Positions 28,213 through 36,408 are shown, counted from the first letter of the stretch. The stretch: DNA of 36,408 nucleotides from Candidatus Scybalomonas excrementigallinarum (GCA_018710905.1 DVIZ01000097.1:1-36408), one strand, 5' to 3'. Notes: generated by a model from the letters alone, not told the origin. A program made the numbers and translations.

Positions 28213-29519
28213 TGCCTTGGGCAAAAATTGCTACTATAGGGGCAAAAGCCCTTTTAAAAAAAGATGAACAAGGAAAAAGAAAAGGCCTTTATATACTTAT
28301 TGGTGTTTTATTTATACCATTTTTAGTTCCTGTTTTGGCCTTATCTTTGCCAGGATTCTTTGGTAAAGATAGTGATGATTCTACGGATCTGACATTTGAA
28401 CTTATGAACAGTAAACTATATCAGAAAGTTTACTCAGAATATGAATCCTTTAAAAGTGCAGTTGATAATCAAATTTCAAGTCAAATATCGGCTATGCAAC
28501 AAGAGGACACAAAACAAGCGGAAGATAATTCAAAACAAGTAGAAAATTTAAAAACAAAAACTTCGAACAAAAAATCTAAAGTATCAAGAGAGATGAAATC
28601 AACTCAAAATACAACACAAACAGTATCTGTTACTACAAATAATACCAATATAAATAGTGTGAGTGAAGATATTGTGAATTATGCAATGGCTTATATTATG
28701 AATAAGTATACAGATATACAGACAAAACAAGATAGCTTTTTGTTTCGTTTTAAACTTGGGTTTGAAATTAGAAATTTCTACGAAGATATAACAACTGTTA
28801 GAGTTTGGAGAGAAGGAACAGCTCCAAACATTACATATCAATCTGAGGTTAGAATTTTAAGTGCTTATGCAGTGGGGAAAAAATATTTTCAAGACACTCC
28901 CGATCAATACGAAACCTCTTATCTTGCTTTTGGTGGAATGACAGAAAATGGAGATAGTGATCCTAGTTCTAATAATTCTTCAGATTATGCAATTGGAGAT
29001 TTAAAATATCCTGAGTCTGGTATGCCAATACCACATTTTAAGCAAGGTGGAGATAGTCCTTGGGCGAATCATATTTATGGAAGTGGGCCAATGAGACAAA
29101 CAGCTTGTGGGCCAACTTCTATGGCAATGATTATCTCTTATATTACGGGAAAAACAGTTTTACCACCAACACTTGCTGATTGGTCGATGTCACACGGTTA
29201 TTATGTCTGGAACGCTGGAACGAGTTGGACATTTTATGATGCTGTGGCAAGGGAATATGGTCTTACAAGTACCCAAATTAGTGTTACAGCAAATAGTATT
29301 AGTAGTCATTTAAAAGCAGGACATCCGATTATTGCCAGCATGACTCCAGGGGTATTCACACAGGCAGGACATTTTATTGTACTTCGGGGAATTACTCCAG
29401 AAGGGAAAATTTTGGTAAACGATCCAAATGATAATGCTTCAAAAAATTTCTTTAATAAGGAATTTGATGTATCGTTGATTGTTAGTCAATGTAAAGGGGC
29501 GTGGGCATTTAGTAAGTAA
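28212..29519 (+). CDS. T4SS cell-wall protein with C39-like cysteine peptidase domain
   Basis: 435 residues. One membrane helix near residues 28-49 (GLYILIGVLFIPFLVPVLAL), a Ser/Gln/Lys-rich stalk (about 90-150), a middle domain of unknown type, and a C-terminal papain-like domain: QTACGPTSMAMIISYITG (Cys about 298), HFIVLRGITPEG (His about 386) and NDPND (Asp about 402). At this operon position Gram-positive systems usually have an NlpC/P60 or CHAP peptidoglycan hydrolase; a C39_2-type fold may do the same job. No lysozyme domain is evident. Confidence 0.75.
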   Translation: MPWAKIATIGAKALLKKDEQGKRKGLYILIGVLFIPFLVPVLALSLPGFFGKDSDDSTDLTFELMNSKLYQKVYSEYESFKSAVDNQISSQISAMQQEDTKQAEDNSKQVENLKTKTSNKKSKVSREMKSTQNTTQTVSVTTNNTNINSVSEDIVNYAMAYIMNKYTDIQTKQDSFLFRFKLGFEIRNFYEDITTVRVWREGTAPNITYQSEVRILSAYAVGKKYFQDTPDQYETSYLAFGGMTENGDSDPSSNNSSDYAIGDLKYPESGMPIPHFKQGGDSPWANHIYGSGPMRQTACGPTSMAMIISYITGKTVLPPTLADWSMSHGYYVWNAGTSWTFYDAVAREYGLTSTQISVTANSISSHLKAGHPIIASMTPGVFTQAGHFIVLRGITPEGKILVNDPNDNASKNFFNKEFDVSLIVSQCKGAWAFSK

Positions 29520-29523
29520 TGAG

Positions 29524-29542
29524 GGGTGACTTGAAGTCACCC
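29524..29542. repeat. dispersed palindrome copy 10
   Basis: GGGTGACTTGAAGTCACCC, central G, between the peptidase gene and the next ribosome site. No T-run. Confidence 0.85.
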
Positions 29543-29554
29543 TATAAGAAAGGA

Positions 29555-29989
29555 ATGATAAAAATTGTGTTATTAACGAAAAAAGAAATGCTCGATATCA
29601 TCCAAAAGGAATATGATATTGAGGATCAAGAGTTAATCCAATTAGGGATTAAGAAGAGAAAAGAGACAGCACTTACAGTACGTTTAAATCAACGACAAAA
29701 AGAATGGCTTACAGAGCATTGTTACCAAAAAAGGATTACAGAAAAAGCCTTTTTTGAAGAGGGAATATTAAAAATTTTGTCAAAAGATTTAAACATAAAA
29801 GAACTTAGAAGTATCCATAAAAAAAATAAATATAATAGGCTTATGCTTTTGGATAGGAGTTCTATCTTTTATATAGAAAATCAAATAGCAAATCAATTTA
29901 AAGAGTTATGCAAACAAAATAACATTAAGTATTCACAAGTTTTAAGAAGTTATTGTGTATTTGTATCTTCAAAGAAAGGAGATAAATAG
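29555..29989 (+). CDS. hypothetical protein, RHH-like segment
   Basis: About 144 residues. The start is uncertain: ATG 29555 is too close to AAAGGA and GTG 29567 slightly far; an earlier ATG at 29519 would put the palindrome inside the coding region and has no ribosome site. TALTVRLNQRQKEWLTEHCY and RITEKAFFEEGILKIL resemble a ribbon-helix-helix; the rest is basic. It sits at the junction of the transfer operon and the Tad-like module and could regulate one of them. Confidence 0.55.
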   Translation: MIKIVLLTKKEMLDIIQKEYDIEDQELIQLGIKKRKETALTVRLNQRQKEWLTEHCYQKRITEKAFFEEGILKILSKDLNIKELRSIHKKNKYNRLMLLDRSSIFYIENQIANQFKELCKQNNIKYSQVLRSYCVFVSSKKGDK

Positions 29990-29991
29990 AA

Positions 29992-31125
29992 ATGATATTA
30001 TATATTACTTCGTTTCGAAACAGTGAAATAATAGGTGAAGCTGTTGAAAAAAGCAGTCAAACCATTATGGACACAATCGTGAATGATAGGGAATCCTTAG
30101 TAGAACTGGTAAAAACAAAGCTATCACAATTACAATCTCCTTCTCATTTGTTGATCGATATACAGGCTTTAACTGATACAGATGATGAAATTCTACAGGC
30201 AATCAGAAGCCTTAGAATGGTCTATGATGATAAAAAACTTATTATCGTAGCATTGGAAAGAGAAAAGGGTGATGAATTTCTTAGTCAATTGTTTGCTATG
30301 GGAATTTATGATTTAGTTACAAAAGAGGATTCTGAGCCAGTGGAAGAAATCATGTATTGCATAGATACTGGAAAAAAATTTAAGGATAGTATGCAATATC
30401 AAAAAGAAAAGGAGATAGAGCAAACAAAGGAAAAAGAAAAGGTAAAAGTTACAGAAAAAGTAATTATTCAAAATCATATTATTACGAAAGTGAGTAATGC
30501 CCTAATTGGAATTACAGGAACGATATCAAAGGTAGGGACAACACATCATACAATTTTAACTGCTAATTACTTAAAAACAAAAGGATATCATATCGCTGTT
30601 TTAGAGTGTTCGGAAAAGCCCGTATTAAACTCTTATATGGGATTTTTTGAAGCAATTGAGCATGATGAAGGTTATTTTGAATATGAAAAAGTACATTATT
30701 ATCCTCAATTTGAAATGAATAAAATGAGTCTTATTTATACAAAAGGATATGACATTATTTTAATTGACTTTGGGGTGCTACGAAATGATATCTTTGATGA
30801 CTTTTTACGGTGTATGATTCAGGTCGTACTAAGTGGCAGTCAGCCATACGAACTTGGGGATACAGATGATATTTTTGAACTAGATAAAGCGATTTTTAAA
30901 AATTTTAAATTTGTCTTTCGTGATGTGGATGAAAAATGGAAAGAAATTATAAAAAGTGGAATGGAAGAATTGGATGTTTATTTTGCTCCACTTGTAAGAA
31001 ATCCATTTGCAATAACAGATAACGAAGAGATTAAAAAATTATATAAGGAATTTGCTGAAAATAAGAATAAAGATAAAAAGGGATGGTTATATGATTTCTT
31101 TTCCAAAGCCAAAAAGAAAAAATAA
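29992..31125 (+). CDS. CpaE-like protein, degenerate P-loop (no. 1)
   Basis: 377 residues. Residues 1-120 resemble the degenerate receiver domain of CpaE/TadZ (SHLLIDIQALTDTDDEILQA; KKLIIVALEREKGDEF; MGIYDLVTKEDSEPVEEI). A charged linker precedes a MinD/ParA-like domain from about 165 with GITGTISKVGTTHHTI in the P-loop position and IILIDFGVL as Walker B. The P-loop lacks the usual lysines, so ATP binding is doubtful. CpaE/TadZ directs a Tad pilus machine to its site. AAAGGAG ribosome site. Confidence 0.7.
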   Translation: MILYITSFRNSEIIGEAVEKSSQTIMDTIVNDRESLVELVKTKLSQLQSPSHLLIDIQALTDTDDEILQAIRSLRMVYDDKKLIIVALEREKGDEFLSQLFAMGIYDLVTKEDSEPVEEIMYCIDTGKKFKDSMQYQKEKEIEQTKEKEKVKVTEKVIIQNHIITKVSNALIGITGTISKVGTTHHTILTANYLKTKGYHIAVLECSEKPVLNSYMGFFEAIEHDEGYFEYEKVHYYPQFEMNKMSLIYTKGYDIILIDFGVLRNDIFDDFLRCMIQVVLSGSQPYELGDTDDIFELDKAIFKNFKFVFRDVDEKWKEIIKSGMEELDVYFAPLVRNPFAITDNEEIKKLYKEFAENKNKDKKGWLYDFFSKAKKKK

Positions 31126-31651
31126 TACAAAATATTTATATAGTAAAAAGAAAGAAGAAGAAAAATTATTGGAGATAAAGAAGGGTGTTAAAGAAGTAAA
31201 GGGAAGTAGCTATAAGGAATATGCAACCAATATTGCGATTATTACATTAAAAAAGGGAATTGGTTCATCACATTTTGCGAAAGGAATTCAAACTTTTTTA
31301 GAGGATAGTATGCTTATTACTTCAAAAGAAGAAGAACAAGAAATTATAGATAATACTAGAATCTATGATTTAGGTGAGTATTATGGCCTAAATGAATGGC
31401 AAAAAAATGCTTTTATAAGAGCAGATATTCGTCTTGTTCTTACTACATATGATATAGAACAAATTCCAGAGTTAATGGAATTTGTAAAAGAATATGAAGA
31501 TAATTGTATTTATCTATTTAATTTTGTACCAGAAGAGGTACAAAAGGAAGTCCATGAAATGATGGAAGATTATGAAACTTATTGTATACCACTTTTTCAA
31601 AAAGAAAAGTTGAATAAAAAAATAAAAAAAATATTTAAGGAGATTGTATGA
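31091..31651 (+). CDS. MinD/CpaE-like pseudo-ATPase (no. 2)
   Basis: 186 residues from ATG 31091, overlapping the previous gene by 35 bases. NIAIITLKKGIGSSHFAKGI stands where a P-loop would be; TRIYDLGEYYGLNEWQ and IRLVLTTYDIEQIPELMEF follow the SIMIBI pattern. No GKT/S. Shorter than family norm. Its stop overlaps the next start (ATGA). Confidence 0.55.
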   Translation: MISFPKPKRKNNTKYLYSKKKEEEKLLEIKKGVKEVKGSSYKEYATNIAIITLKKGIGSSHFAKGIQTFLEDSMLITSKEEEQEIIDNTRIYDLGEYYGLNEWQKNAFIRADIRLVLTTYDIEQIPELMEFVKEYEDNCIYLFNFVPEEVQKEVHEMMEDYETYCIPLFQKEKLNKKIKKIFKEIV

Positions 31652-31857
31652 AAATAGTGGGGTTAATTATTAGTATTATAATTATGTTTCTTGATGTGGG
31701 AACAGCAGCATATCTCATATTTTATTTAATTTCTATACCAGGTAATAAAAAATTATTCCGAAGGTTAGAAAAAAGAAAAAATAAAGGTAACCTTTCTAAG
31801 ATTATTTTTATAACATTAATAATCAATTTTATTTATTTTACAATTATGAATTTATAG
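31648..31857 (+). CDS. small two-helix membrane protein, 69 aa
   Basis: Hydrophobic helices at about 3-28 (VGLIISIIIMFLDVGTAAYL) and 50-67 with a basic loop (KKLFRRLEKRKNKGN). AAGGAG ribosome site inside the preceding gene. Unknown; membrane partner of the Tad-like module by position. Confidence 0.6.
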   Translation: MKIVGLIISIIIMFLDVGTAAYLIFYLISIPGNKKLFRRLEKRKNKGNLSKIIFITLIINFIYFTIMNL

Positions 31858-31872
31858 GAGAGAACAGAACAT

Positions 31873-32826
31873 ATGAAAAAATCTACGAAACAATCAATAG
31901 CGGTTGGATGTGCTATTACTTTAGTGCTTATTCTTGCTTTTGTTGCAGTATATAACATTCATACTATTCAAATAAAGGATGCGTATGAAATAAAAATACA
32001 GGAAAAAGAACAATTTTTAGATAAAAAAAGAAGGGTGGTATATGTACCAACCAAAAAAATTAAACCTGGGGTAATGATAACAAGAAATAATACACAAAAA
32101 ATAGTGTATTATTCGGACAGTGAACAAAAAGAGTTTTTTAGTGATAAAGATCTCGGTTCTACTGCTCTTATCACATTAGAAAAGGATACCCCTATTTTTA
32201 AAAATATGATTACAGAAAATGTAGTGTCAGATAGTTTAAGAGAACAAGAGTTTACAGAGATTAATCTCTCAACAAATTTACAGGAAGATGATTCAATCGA
32301 TGTAAGAATTGTGTTTCCAAATGGGGAATCTTATGTTGTTCTATCAAAGAAAGTCGTTAAACAATTAGCCGTAGAAAAGAATGGTTGCTATATCGATCTA
32401 AATGCCGAAGAACTTGATCGAGTACAGAGTGCATTTGTGGATGCATATTTAAATAAAGCAACGTTATATACGGTTAAATATATACAGTCATCTTTACAGG
32501 ATCCTTCTATTGTCAATTATACTCCAAGTGTAGATGTAATTGAGTTGATTGAAAGTGATCCAAACATTGTTTCTATTAGTTCTAAATATTTAAGTGAATC
32601 GGCAAGAAATAGTTTAGAAACACGCTTAAATACTTTTAGAGAGGTACTTGTAAATCGTCAATTAGAAGAAAAACAACAAGAAAAAGAGATTCTTGATTTA
32701 GAAAATCAAGATGAGGATGAATTAGAAGACGAAAGTTTAACTTTGGATGAAGAAACTTCAAATGAAGATGAATTAGTAGTGGATACAGAAACAACAAATG
32801 AGGAAGGAGTGGAGTTCATTGACTAG
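31873..32826 (+). CDS. CpaB/RcpC-like SAF-domain protein
   Basis: 317 residues. N-terminal membrane anchor (AVGCAITLVLILAFVAVYNI), then a SAF domain: VVYVPTKKIKPGVMITRNNT, DLGSTALITLEKDTPIF and KNMI. The C-terminal ~60 residues are very acidic (LDLENQDEDELEDESLTLDE). CpaB/RcpC proteins belong to Tad/Flp pilus systems. The next gene overlaps its end. Confidence 0.75.
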   Translation: MKKSTKQSIAVGCAITLVLILAFVAVYNIHTIQIKDAYEIKIQEKEQFLDKKRRVVYVPTKKIKPGVMITRNNTQKIVYYSDSEQKEFFSDKDLGSTALITLEKDTPIFKNMITENVVSDSLREQEFTEINLSTNLQEDDSIDVRIVFPNGESYVVLSKKVVKQLAVEKNGCYIDLNAEELDRVQSAFVDAYLNKATLYTVKYIQSSLQDPSIVNYTPSVDVIELIESDPNIVSISSKYLSESARNSLETRLNTFREVLVNRQLEEKQQEKEILDLENQDEDELEDESLTLDEETSNEDELVVDTETTNEEGVEFID

Positions 32827-33460
32827 AACTAGAATTATTGGATTTGTCGGCTCAGATAAGGCAGAAATTATTCTGTATTTGTCAAAAATATTAACAAAAT
32901 TAGATAAAAGGGTTTTAATTCAAGATTTATCAGAAACGAAAGCATTGTCTTATTGTGTTAATAGCTCTTCGCAAGAGTTAGAGGATATTATTACATATTA
33001 TCAAGCAGACTTTACAAATATAAATGAACTGCAAACTATGATTTATGATTTTATTCTTGTTGATTTTGGATTTAATTTAAAACATCCAGATATAAAAAAA
33101 TGCAATGAAATCTGGATTCTAACGGATCCACAAATTCATCATGTTATGGCCCTTAAAGATCTCAAACTAGAAAAAGAGCAAAAAAGAATTTTAATTATAA
33201 AGGATTATGTACATGGGAAGATCACTCCTAAGTACATCATGAAAGAGTTAGAAGAGGTTAGCATTGCTTCGGATCCGTATAAAATTTATTGGGATCAAGA
33301 AGATTGGAAACAGGCAGTAAACTGTCAGTACAATAATATGGCCTTTTTTGACAAATTAAGTCTTGAATATTTGGATTTATTTGCAGAACAGCTAGAAGAA
33401 TCTGGAATCACTAAGAAACAGCTTAAAAAGGTATTTAAACGAGTTGGGAGGGGAAAATAA
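32819..33460 (+). CDS. MinD-like pseudo-ATPase (no. 3)
   Basis: About 213 residues if started at TTG 32819 (AAGGAGTGGAG nine bases upstream); an ATG at 32798 has no ribosome site. IIGFVGSDKAEIILYLSKIL replaces the P-loop; DKRVLIQDLSETKALSYCV and DFILVDFGFNLKHPDIKKC match Walker A' and B positions. IWILTDPQIHHVMALKDL is the usual next strand. No GKT/S. Confidence 0.6.
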   Translation: MTRTRIIGFVGSDKAEIILYLSKILTKLDKRVLIQDLSETKALSYCVNSSSQELEDIITYYQADFTNINELQTMIYDFILVDFGFNLKHPDIKKCNEIWILTDPQIHHVMALKDLKLEKEQKRILIIKDYVHGKITPKYIMKELEEVSIASDPYKIYWDQEDWKQAVNCQYNNMAFFDKLSLEYLDLFAEQLEESGITKKQLKKVFKRVGRGK

Positions 33461-34270
33461 ATGGTTTTAACATTTTTTAGTAGAGCAGGTGGTGGATGTG
33501 CCACTAGCAATGCATTAGCAATTGCAATGCAAGCATCTATGGAAGGATACAAAACAGTCTTGCTCGATGTTACCTTTGATACTTATAACACACCACAGAT
33601 TGCATTTCTTCCCCAAGTAGAAAATAACCAATCTGGTTATTTTGAAAACGTGGGAATTGATGCTCTTGTTCGAAATGTTTCGGCAGGAACGCTGAAAGAA
33701 GAAAACATAAGGGATATTGAAACAGAGATTAGTGAGAATCTGTATTATATCCCACGAACACTTAAAAAAAATTATGAAATCTACGTTGATGAGTTAAAAA
33801 AATCTGTAGAAGCAATGATAAAATCGCTGAACCTATATCACGATGTAGTTATTATTGATGTTGGATATGGGATGAATGAGACAAAAGAAGAAATTATTAA
33901 ATATAGCGATCTACTTGTTCTAAACGTACCTCAAAATATCGGCGTGCTAAAGCGATATGTAGGGGAAGCGTACACAAGACAAGATAATGTATTTTATCTT
34001 GTTGGAAACTATGATCTTAGTAGTAAATATAGCGTAAAACGTTTGAAGGGAGAGGTTTCAAAGCAAAAAAAAGGACAAAAAATTGCTATGTCTTATATTT
34101 TACATAATGCAGAATTTGCAGATTCCACCCAGAATACACAACTTCTAAACTTTTTTAACCGAAATGAAGAGGTAGAAAAAGAGGATTACAATTATCCTTT
34201 TATGGAAAGTGTGAAAAAATCCTTCAAAAAGATTAGAAAGGAATATGAAAAAAGGGTGGAGGAAGAATGA
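33461..34270 (+). CDS. MinD/CpaE-like protein, altered P-loop (no. 4)
   Basis: 269 residues. TFFSRAGGGCATSNALAIAM occupies the P-loop: the GG-GK-TS core of MinD/ParA (KGGxGKTS) is present as AGGGCATS with both lysines lost. KTVLLDVTFDTYN and VVIIDVGYGMNE are the A' and B regions. The most complete of the four paralogues. Next start overlaps its stop. Confidence 0.7.
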   Translation: MVLTFFSRAGGGCATSNALAIAMQASMEGYKTVLLDVTFDTYNTPQIAFLPQVENNQSGYFENVGIDALVRNVSAGTLKEENIRDIETEISENLYYIPRTLKKNYEIYVDELKKSVEAMIKSLNLYHDVVIIDVGYGMNETKEEIIKYSDLLVLNVPQNIGVLKRYVGEAYTRQDNVFYLVGNYDLSSKYSVKRLKGEVSKQKKGQKIAMSYILHNAEFADSTQNTQLLNFFNRNEEVEKEDYNYPFMESVKKSFKKIRKEYEKRVEEE

Positions 34271-36003
34271 TTTTAAATACAATTATTATATTGCTAATCT
34301 TTTTAGGATTTGGCTCCTTTCTGTTTTTCTTTTTTTCAAAAGGGAAAAATACTGTTGTTGAGACAGGAAAAATGGAATATACACTAGATTGGTTGGCAGA
34401 ACGAGTAAGAAATGATTTTGATCAAAGTCTTAGGATTGATATTAGAGAAATGAATCTTAATATGGTTGAAAGTCTAAAAGTAGAAAGACAAAGAAAAAAA
34501 TTAAAAAAGGCTTATAAAGATTGTCCTTTAGGAGATAAAGGAGATAAGAATTATGTAAAAGATTACATCAGGAACTTATTGCAAAGCAAATACCAAGTTT
34601 CAGAAGAAACAATGGATCAATGGATAGATTTTACTAATATAAAAAAATTAGATAACATAACAAAATTTCTTATTGTACTTAACCAGTACAAAAAGAAATA
34701 TGGATATGATGCCTTAAAAGAAATTATTCTTCAAAATAATTTAGATGTTCTTCGAAAAGAGGGGCAGGAAGAAGGATATTATATCGATGAAAAAGACTTA
34801 AATAGACTACTATTTGAGAAAAAAATCAACTTAGATTTTTATGACAAGTTAGAAATCTTAACGCAGCTTATTTACCAGAAAAATAATGGTAATGGAGTTG
34901 TAGATGAAGTTTTAGATATGAATGTAGATGGTGTATCTGGAGGAGAATCTGGCATCCCAGAGTGGGCGTTAGATGATTCTGTATCCAGTGTATTAAGCCA
35001 TAATCTTGTTTATAGCTACGATAGTATTTGGATTTTTTTTCAAGCAAAAAAAATACATCTACGTTTCCTATCTTTTGGCAGTGAAAAAGAGTTAGAAAGA
35101 ATTTGTAAAAACGTATATCAATATGATTATCCTGGACAATTGAGTGCTTCCAATGGTTATAAAATTAACCAAATGAAGAACGGTTCTCGTGTTACGGTTT
35201 TAAGACCAAATCTAACAGAAAGCTGGGTTTTTATCATCCGTAAGTTCGACAATGTTGTTGCCAAAGAAATCAATGAGGTAACAAAAAATAAAACAATAAG
35301 TGATATATTGATATCTTTGGTGAAAGGTTGTCAAGTAATTGCGGTTACAGGACAACAAGGAACTGGTAAGACGACTTTATTGAAAAGCCTAATTGGATAC
35401 ATTAATTCCAACTTTCCACTTCGTATTCAAGAGCTGGAGTTTGAACTTTGGGTTCGAAAATTGTATGTAAATCGAAGCATTATTACTTTCCGAGAGACAG
35501 ATATAACAAAAGGAGAGGAAGCATTAGAAATTATTCGAAAATCAGATGGTGGCGTTACTATTTTCGGAGAAGTTGTATCTCCGATTGTGGCAGCATGGTT
35601 AGTAGCAACCGCCCATGTTGCTACTAGAATGACAATGTTTACTCATCATGCCGATAGTACAAAGGTATTAGTCAATACTTTTCGCAATGCACTACTTACA
35701 AAAGGTGGATTTTCAAATGAAAATATCGCTTTAGAAGAAGTGGTCGGAGCAATTCGTTTCGACGTTCATGTGGAAGTTATGCAAGATGAACAGGGGAAAA
35801 TGATAAGATTTATCGAGAGAGTAACAGAAATTGTTCCAGATGAAGAAAAAATCTATCGATTGAATGATGTAGTGAAATATGATTATGAAACTGGAAATTA
35901 TATTTTAAATAAGATTTCTGAACAGACATTGGCCAATATAAAAAAGAACATGAAACAAGAAGATTTTAGAAAATTACAAATGATTTTTGAAAATGTGGGG
36001 TGA
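34267..36003 (+). CDS. CpaF/TadA-type secretion ATPase with membrane anchor
   Basis: 578 residues, longer than usual CpaF because of an N-terminal membrane helix (IIILLIFLGFGSFLFFFFSK) and a helical extension. The C-terminal ATPase has QVIAVTGQQGTGKTTLLKSL (Walker A about 360-368), GGVTIFGEVVSPIVAAWLVA (Walker B region), TAHVATRMTMFTHHAD and conserved arginines. It would power a Tad/Flp-like pilus or, less likely, act as a VirB11-type partner of the transfer system. It is the only intact nucleotide-binding site in the module. Confidence 0.9.
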   Translation: MILNTIIILLIFLGFGSFLFFFFSKGKNTVVETGKMEYTLDWLAERVRNDFDQSLRIDIREMNLNMVESLKVERQRKKLKKAYKDCPLGDKGDKNYVKDYIRNLLQSKYQVSEETMDQWIDFTNIKKLDNITKFLIVLNQYKKKYGYDALKEIILQNNLDVLRKEGQEEGYYIDEKDLNRLLFEKKINLDFYDKLEILTQLIYQKNNGNGVVDEVLDMNVDGVSGGESGIPEWALDDSVSSVLSHNLVYSYDSIWIFFQAKKIHLRFLSFGSEKELERICKNVYQYDYPGQLSASNGYKINQMKNGSRVTVLRPNLTESWVFIIRKFDNVVAKEINEVTKNKTISDILISLVKGCQVIAVTGQQGTGKTTLLKSLIGYINSNFPLRIQELEFELWVRKLYVNRSIITFRETDITKGEEALEIIRKSDGGVTIFGEVVSPIVAAWLVATAHVATRMTMFTHHADSTKVLVNTFRNALLTKGGFSNENIALEEVVGAIRFDVHVEVMQDEQGKMIRFIERVTEIVPDEEKIYRLNDVVKYDYETGNYILNKISEQTLANIKKNMKQEDFRKLQMIFENVG

Positions 36004-36007
36004 GAAA

Positions 36008-36408
36008 ATGGGAAATAAAGAGATGATAACCCTTTTATCTGCCTTGTTAGCAATATCCATTATAGTTTTTGGTGTTGCTTATATATTGTTAGTAAACAAA
36101 ATAAAGCAAAAAAATCAATATGCAGTCTTTATCACAAACAAGAAGGTCAAAAGTGATAAATTCTATGTGTTATATAAATATTTATCACAAAGTTTCTTTG
36201 CAAAAAGAACAATTAGGAGAATAAAAATGCGTTATGACATTATTTATCCTGGTGATGAAAAAAAAGCAGCAATAGAAACTATAAAAGTATTTTTTACAAT
36301 ATGGGGTGGTTGTATTGCAGTAGGACTCTTTGTTCTAGTTAATGCAATAGGATTGTATGGTACAGCATTAGCTTTTACCATGATCTATATCATCCAAAAT
36401 GAAGTTAT
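36008..36408 (+). CDS. TadB-like membrane protein, partial
   Basis: Runs off the window. Starts MGNKEMITLLSALLAISII, a membrane helix, then a basic cytoplasmic part (QYAVFITNKKVKSDKFYVLY) and further helices (TIWGGCIAVGLFVLVNAIGL). Position directly after CpaF and topology fit the TadB/GspF-type platform protein. Confidence 0.65.
   Translation, partial: MGNKEMITLLSALLAISIIVFGVAYILLVNKIKQKNQYAVFITNKKVKSDKFYVLYKYLSQSFFAKRTIRRIKMRYDIIYPGDEKKAAIETIKVFFTIWGGCIAVGLFVLVNAIGLYGTALAFTMIYIIQNEV

Noticed and set aside
29519-29554. Earlier ATG start for the 29.6-kb gene
   Set aside because: Would place palindrome copy 10 inside coding sequence; no ribosome site, whereas AAAGGA lies after the palindrome.
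33621-33643. AAAATAACC/GGTTATTTT hairpin inside the 33.5-kb gene
   Set aside because: Lies in a coding region with no T-run or nearby start; most simply explained by AT-rich codon use.
1-36408. Insertion sequences, tRNA or rRNA genes
   Set aside because: No transposase-like protein, no terminal repeats with target duplication, and no tRNA or rRNA signature seen on either strand.

Overview
The window is strongly AT-rich DNA with short, tightly packed genes, many AGGAGG-type ribosome sites and TTG/GTG starts. It has replication, partition, toxin-antitoxin and conjugation genes but no chromosomal housekeeping genes and no rRNA or tRNA. It reads as part of a large conjugative plasmid of a low-GC Gram-positive anaerobe (Clostridia-like). 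The host assignment is inference from gene families: MobP3-like relaxase, PrgI/VirB4/VirD4 type IV secretion, plasmid TopB, LtrC/ArdC-like protein.

Layout. 1-3.9 kb: a serine resolvase with a res-like inverted repeat in its own leader, two unknown membrane proteins and topoisomerase III. 3.9-5.8 kb: replication region, with a rep leader carrying opposed promoters (probable countertranscript), a winged-helix initiator candidate, and an oriV with two perfect DnaA boxes and four iterons at exact 31-bp spacing, then a structured GC-rich island. 5.8-12.3 kb: accessory genes, mostly unrecognised. They include a small Cro/C1-type regulator with two matching operators, a paralogous gene pair, two proteins sharing a ~39-residue repeat (one fused to an XRE HTH, one to zinc ribbons and an AP2 domain), and an orphan Cas6-like RAMP protein. 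12.3-18.2 kb: stability region with small RNA genes, a RelE-type toxin module, parA, a coiled-coil parB, XRE and RHH regulators. 18.2-21.9 kb (minus strand): tyrosine recombinase, SSB, ArdC/LtrC-like protein, a small ORF and the relaxase, as one operon. 22-29.5 kb: type IV secretion operon (VirD4, pilin-like proteins, VirB6-like, PrgI, a VirB4 split into two genes, a C39-like peptidase). 29.5-36.4 kb: a Tad/Flp-like module (SAF-domain CpaB-like protein, membrane-anchored CpaF ATPase, start of a TadB-like protein) with four MinD/CpaE-like proteins whose P-loops are all degenerate.

Four signals cut across the genes. (1) A palindrome GGGTGACTTCAAGTCACCC occurs about ten times between 13.3 and 29.5 kb, only between genes or at gene ends, sometimes as a terminator and sometimes inside operons, with a compensated variant. 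(2) Three predicted small RNAs each carry an 11-14 nt segment complementary to the first ~25 nt of the predicted mRNA of a plasmid operon (toxin module, parA, the 7.6-kb operon). (3) Two copies of a 29-bp recombinase-like core site lie in inverted orientation about 9 kb apart, one directly upstream of the tyrosine recombinase gene, so the 12.9-21.9 kb segment may be invertible. (4) Clusters of GC-rich hairpins at 5.5, 9.6, 13.1 and 17.0 kb are candidates for oriT or single-strand origins.

All functions are from reading motifs by eye; no searches were run.
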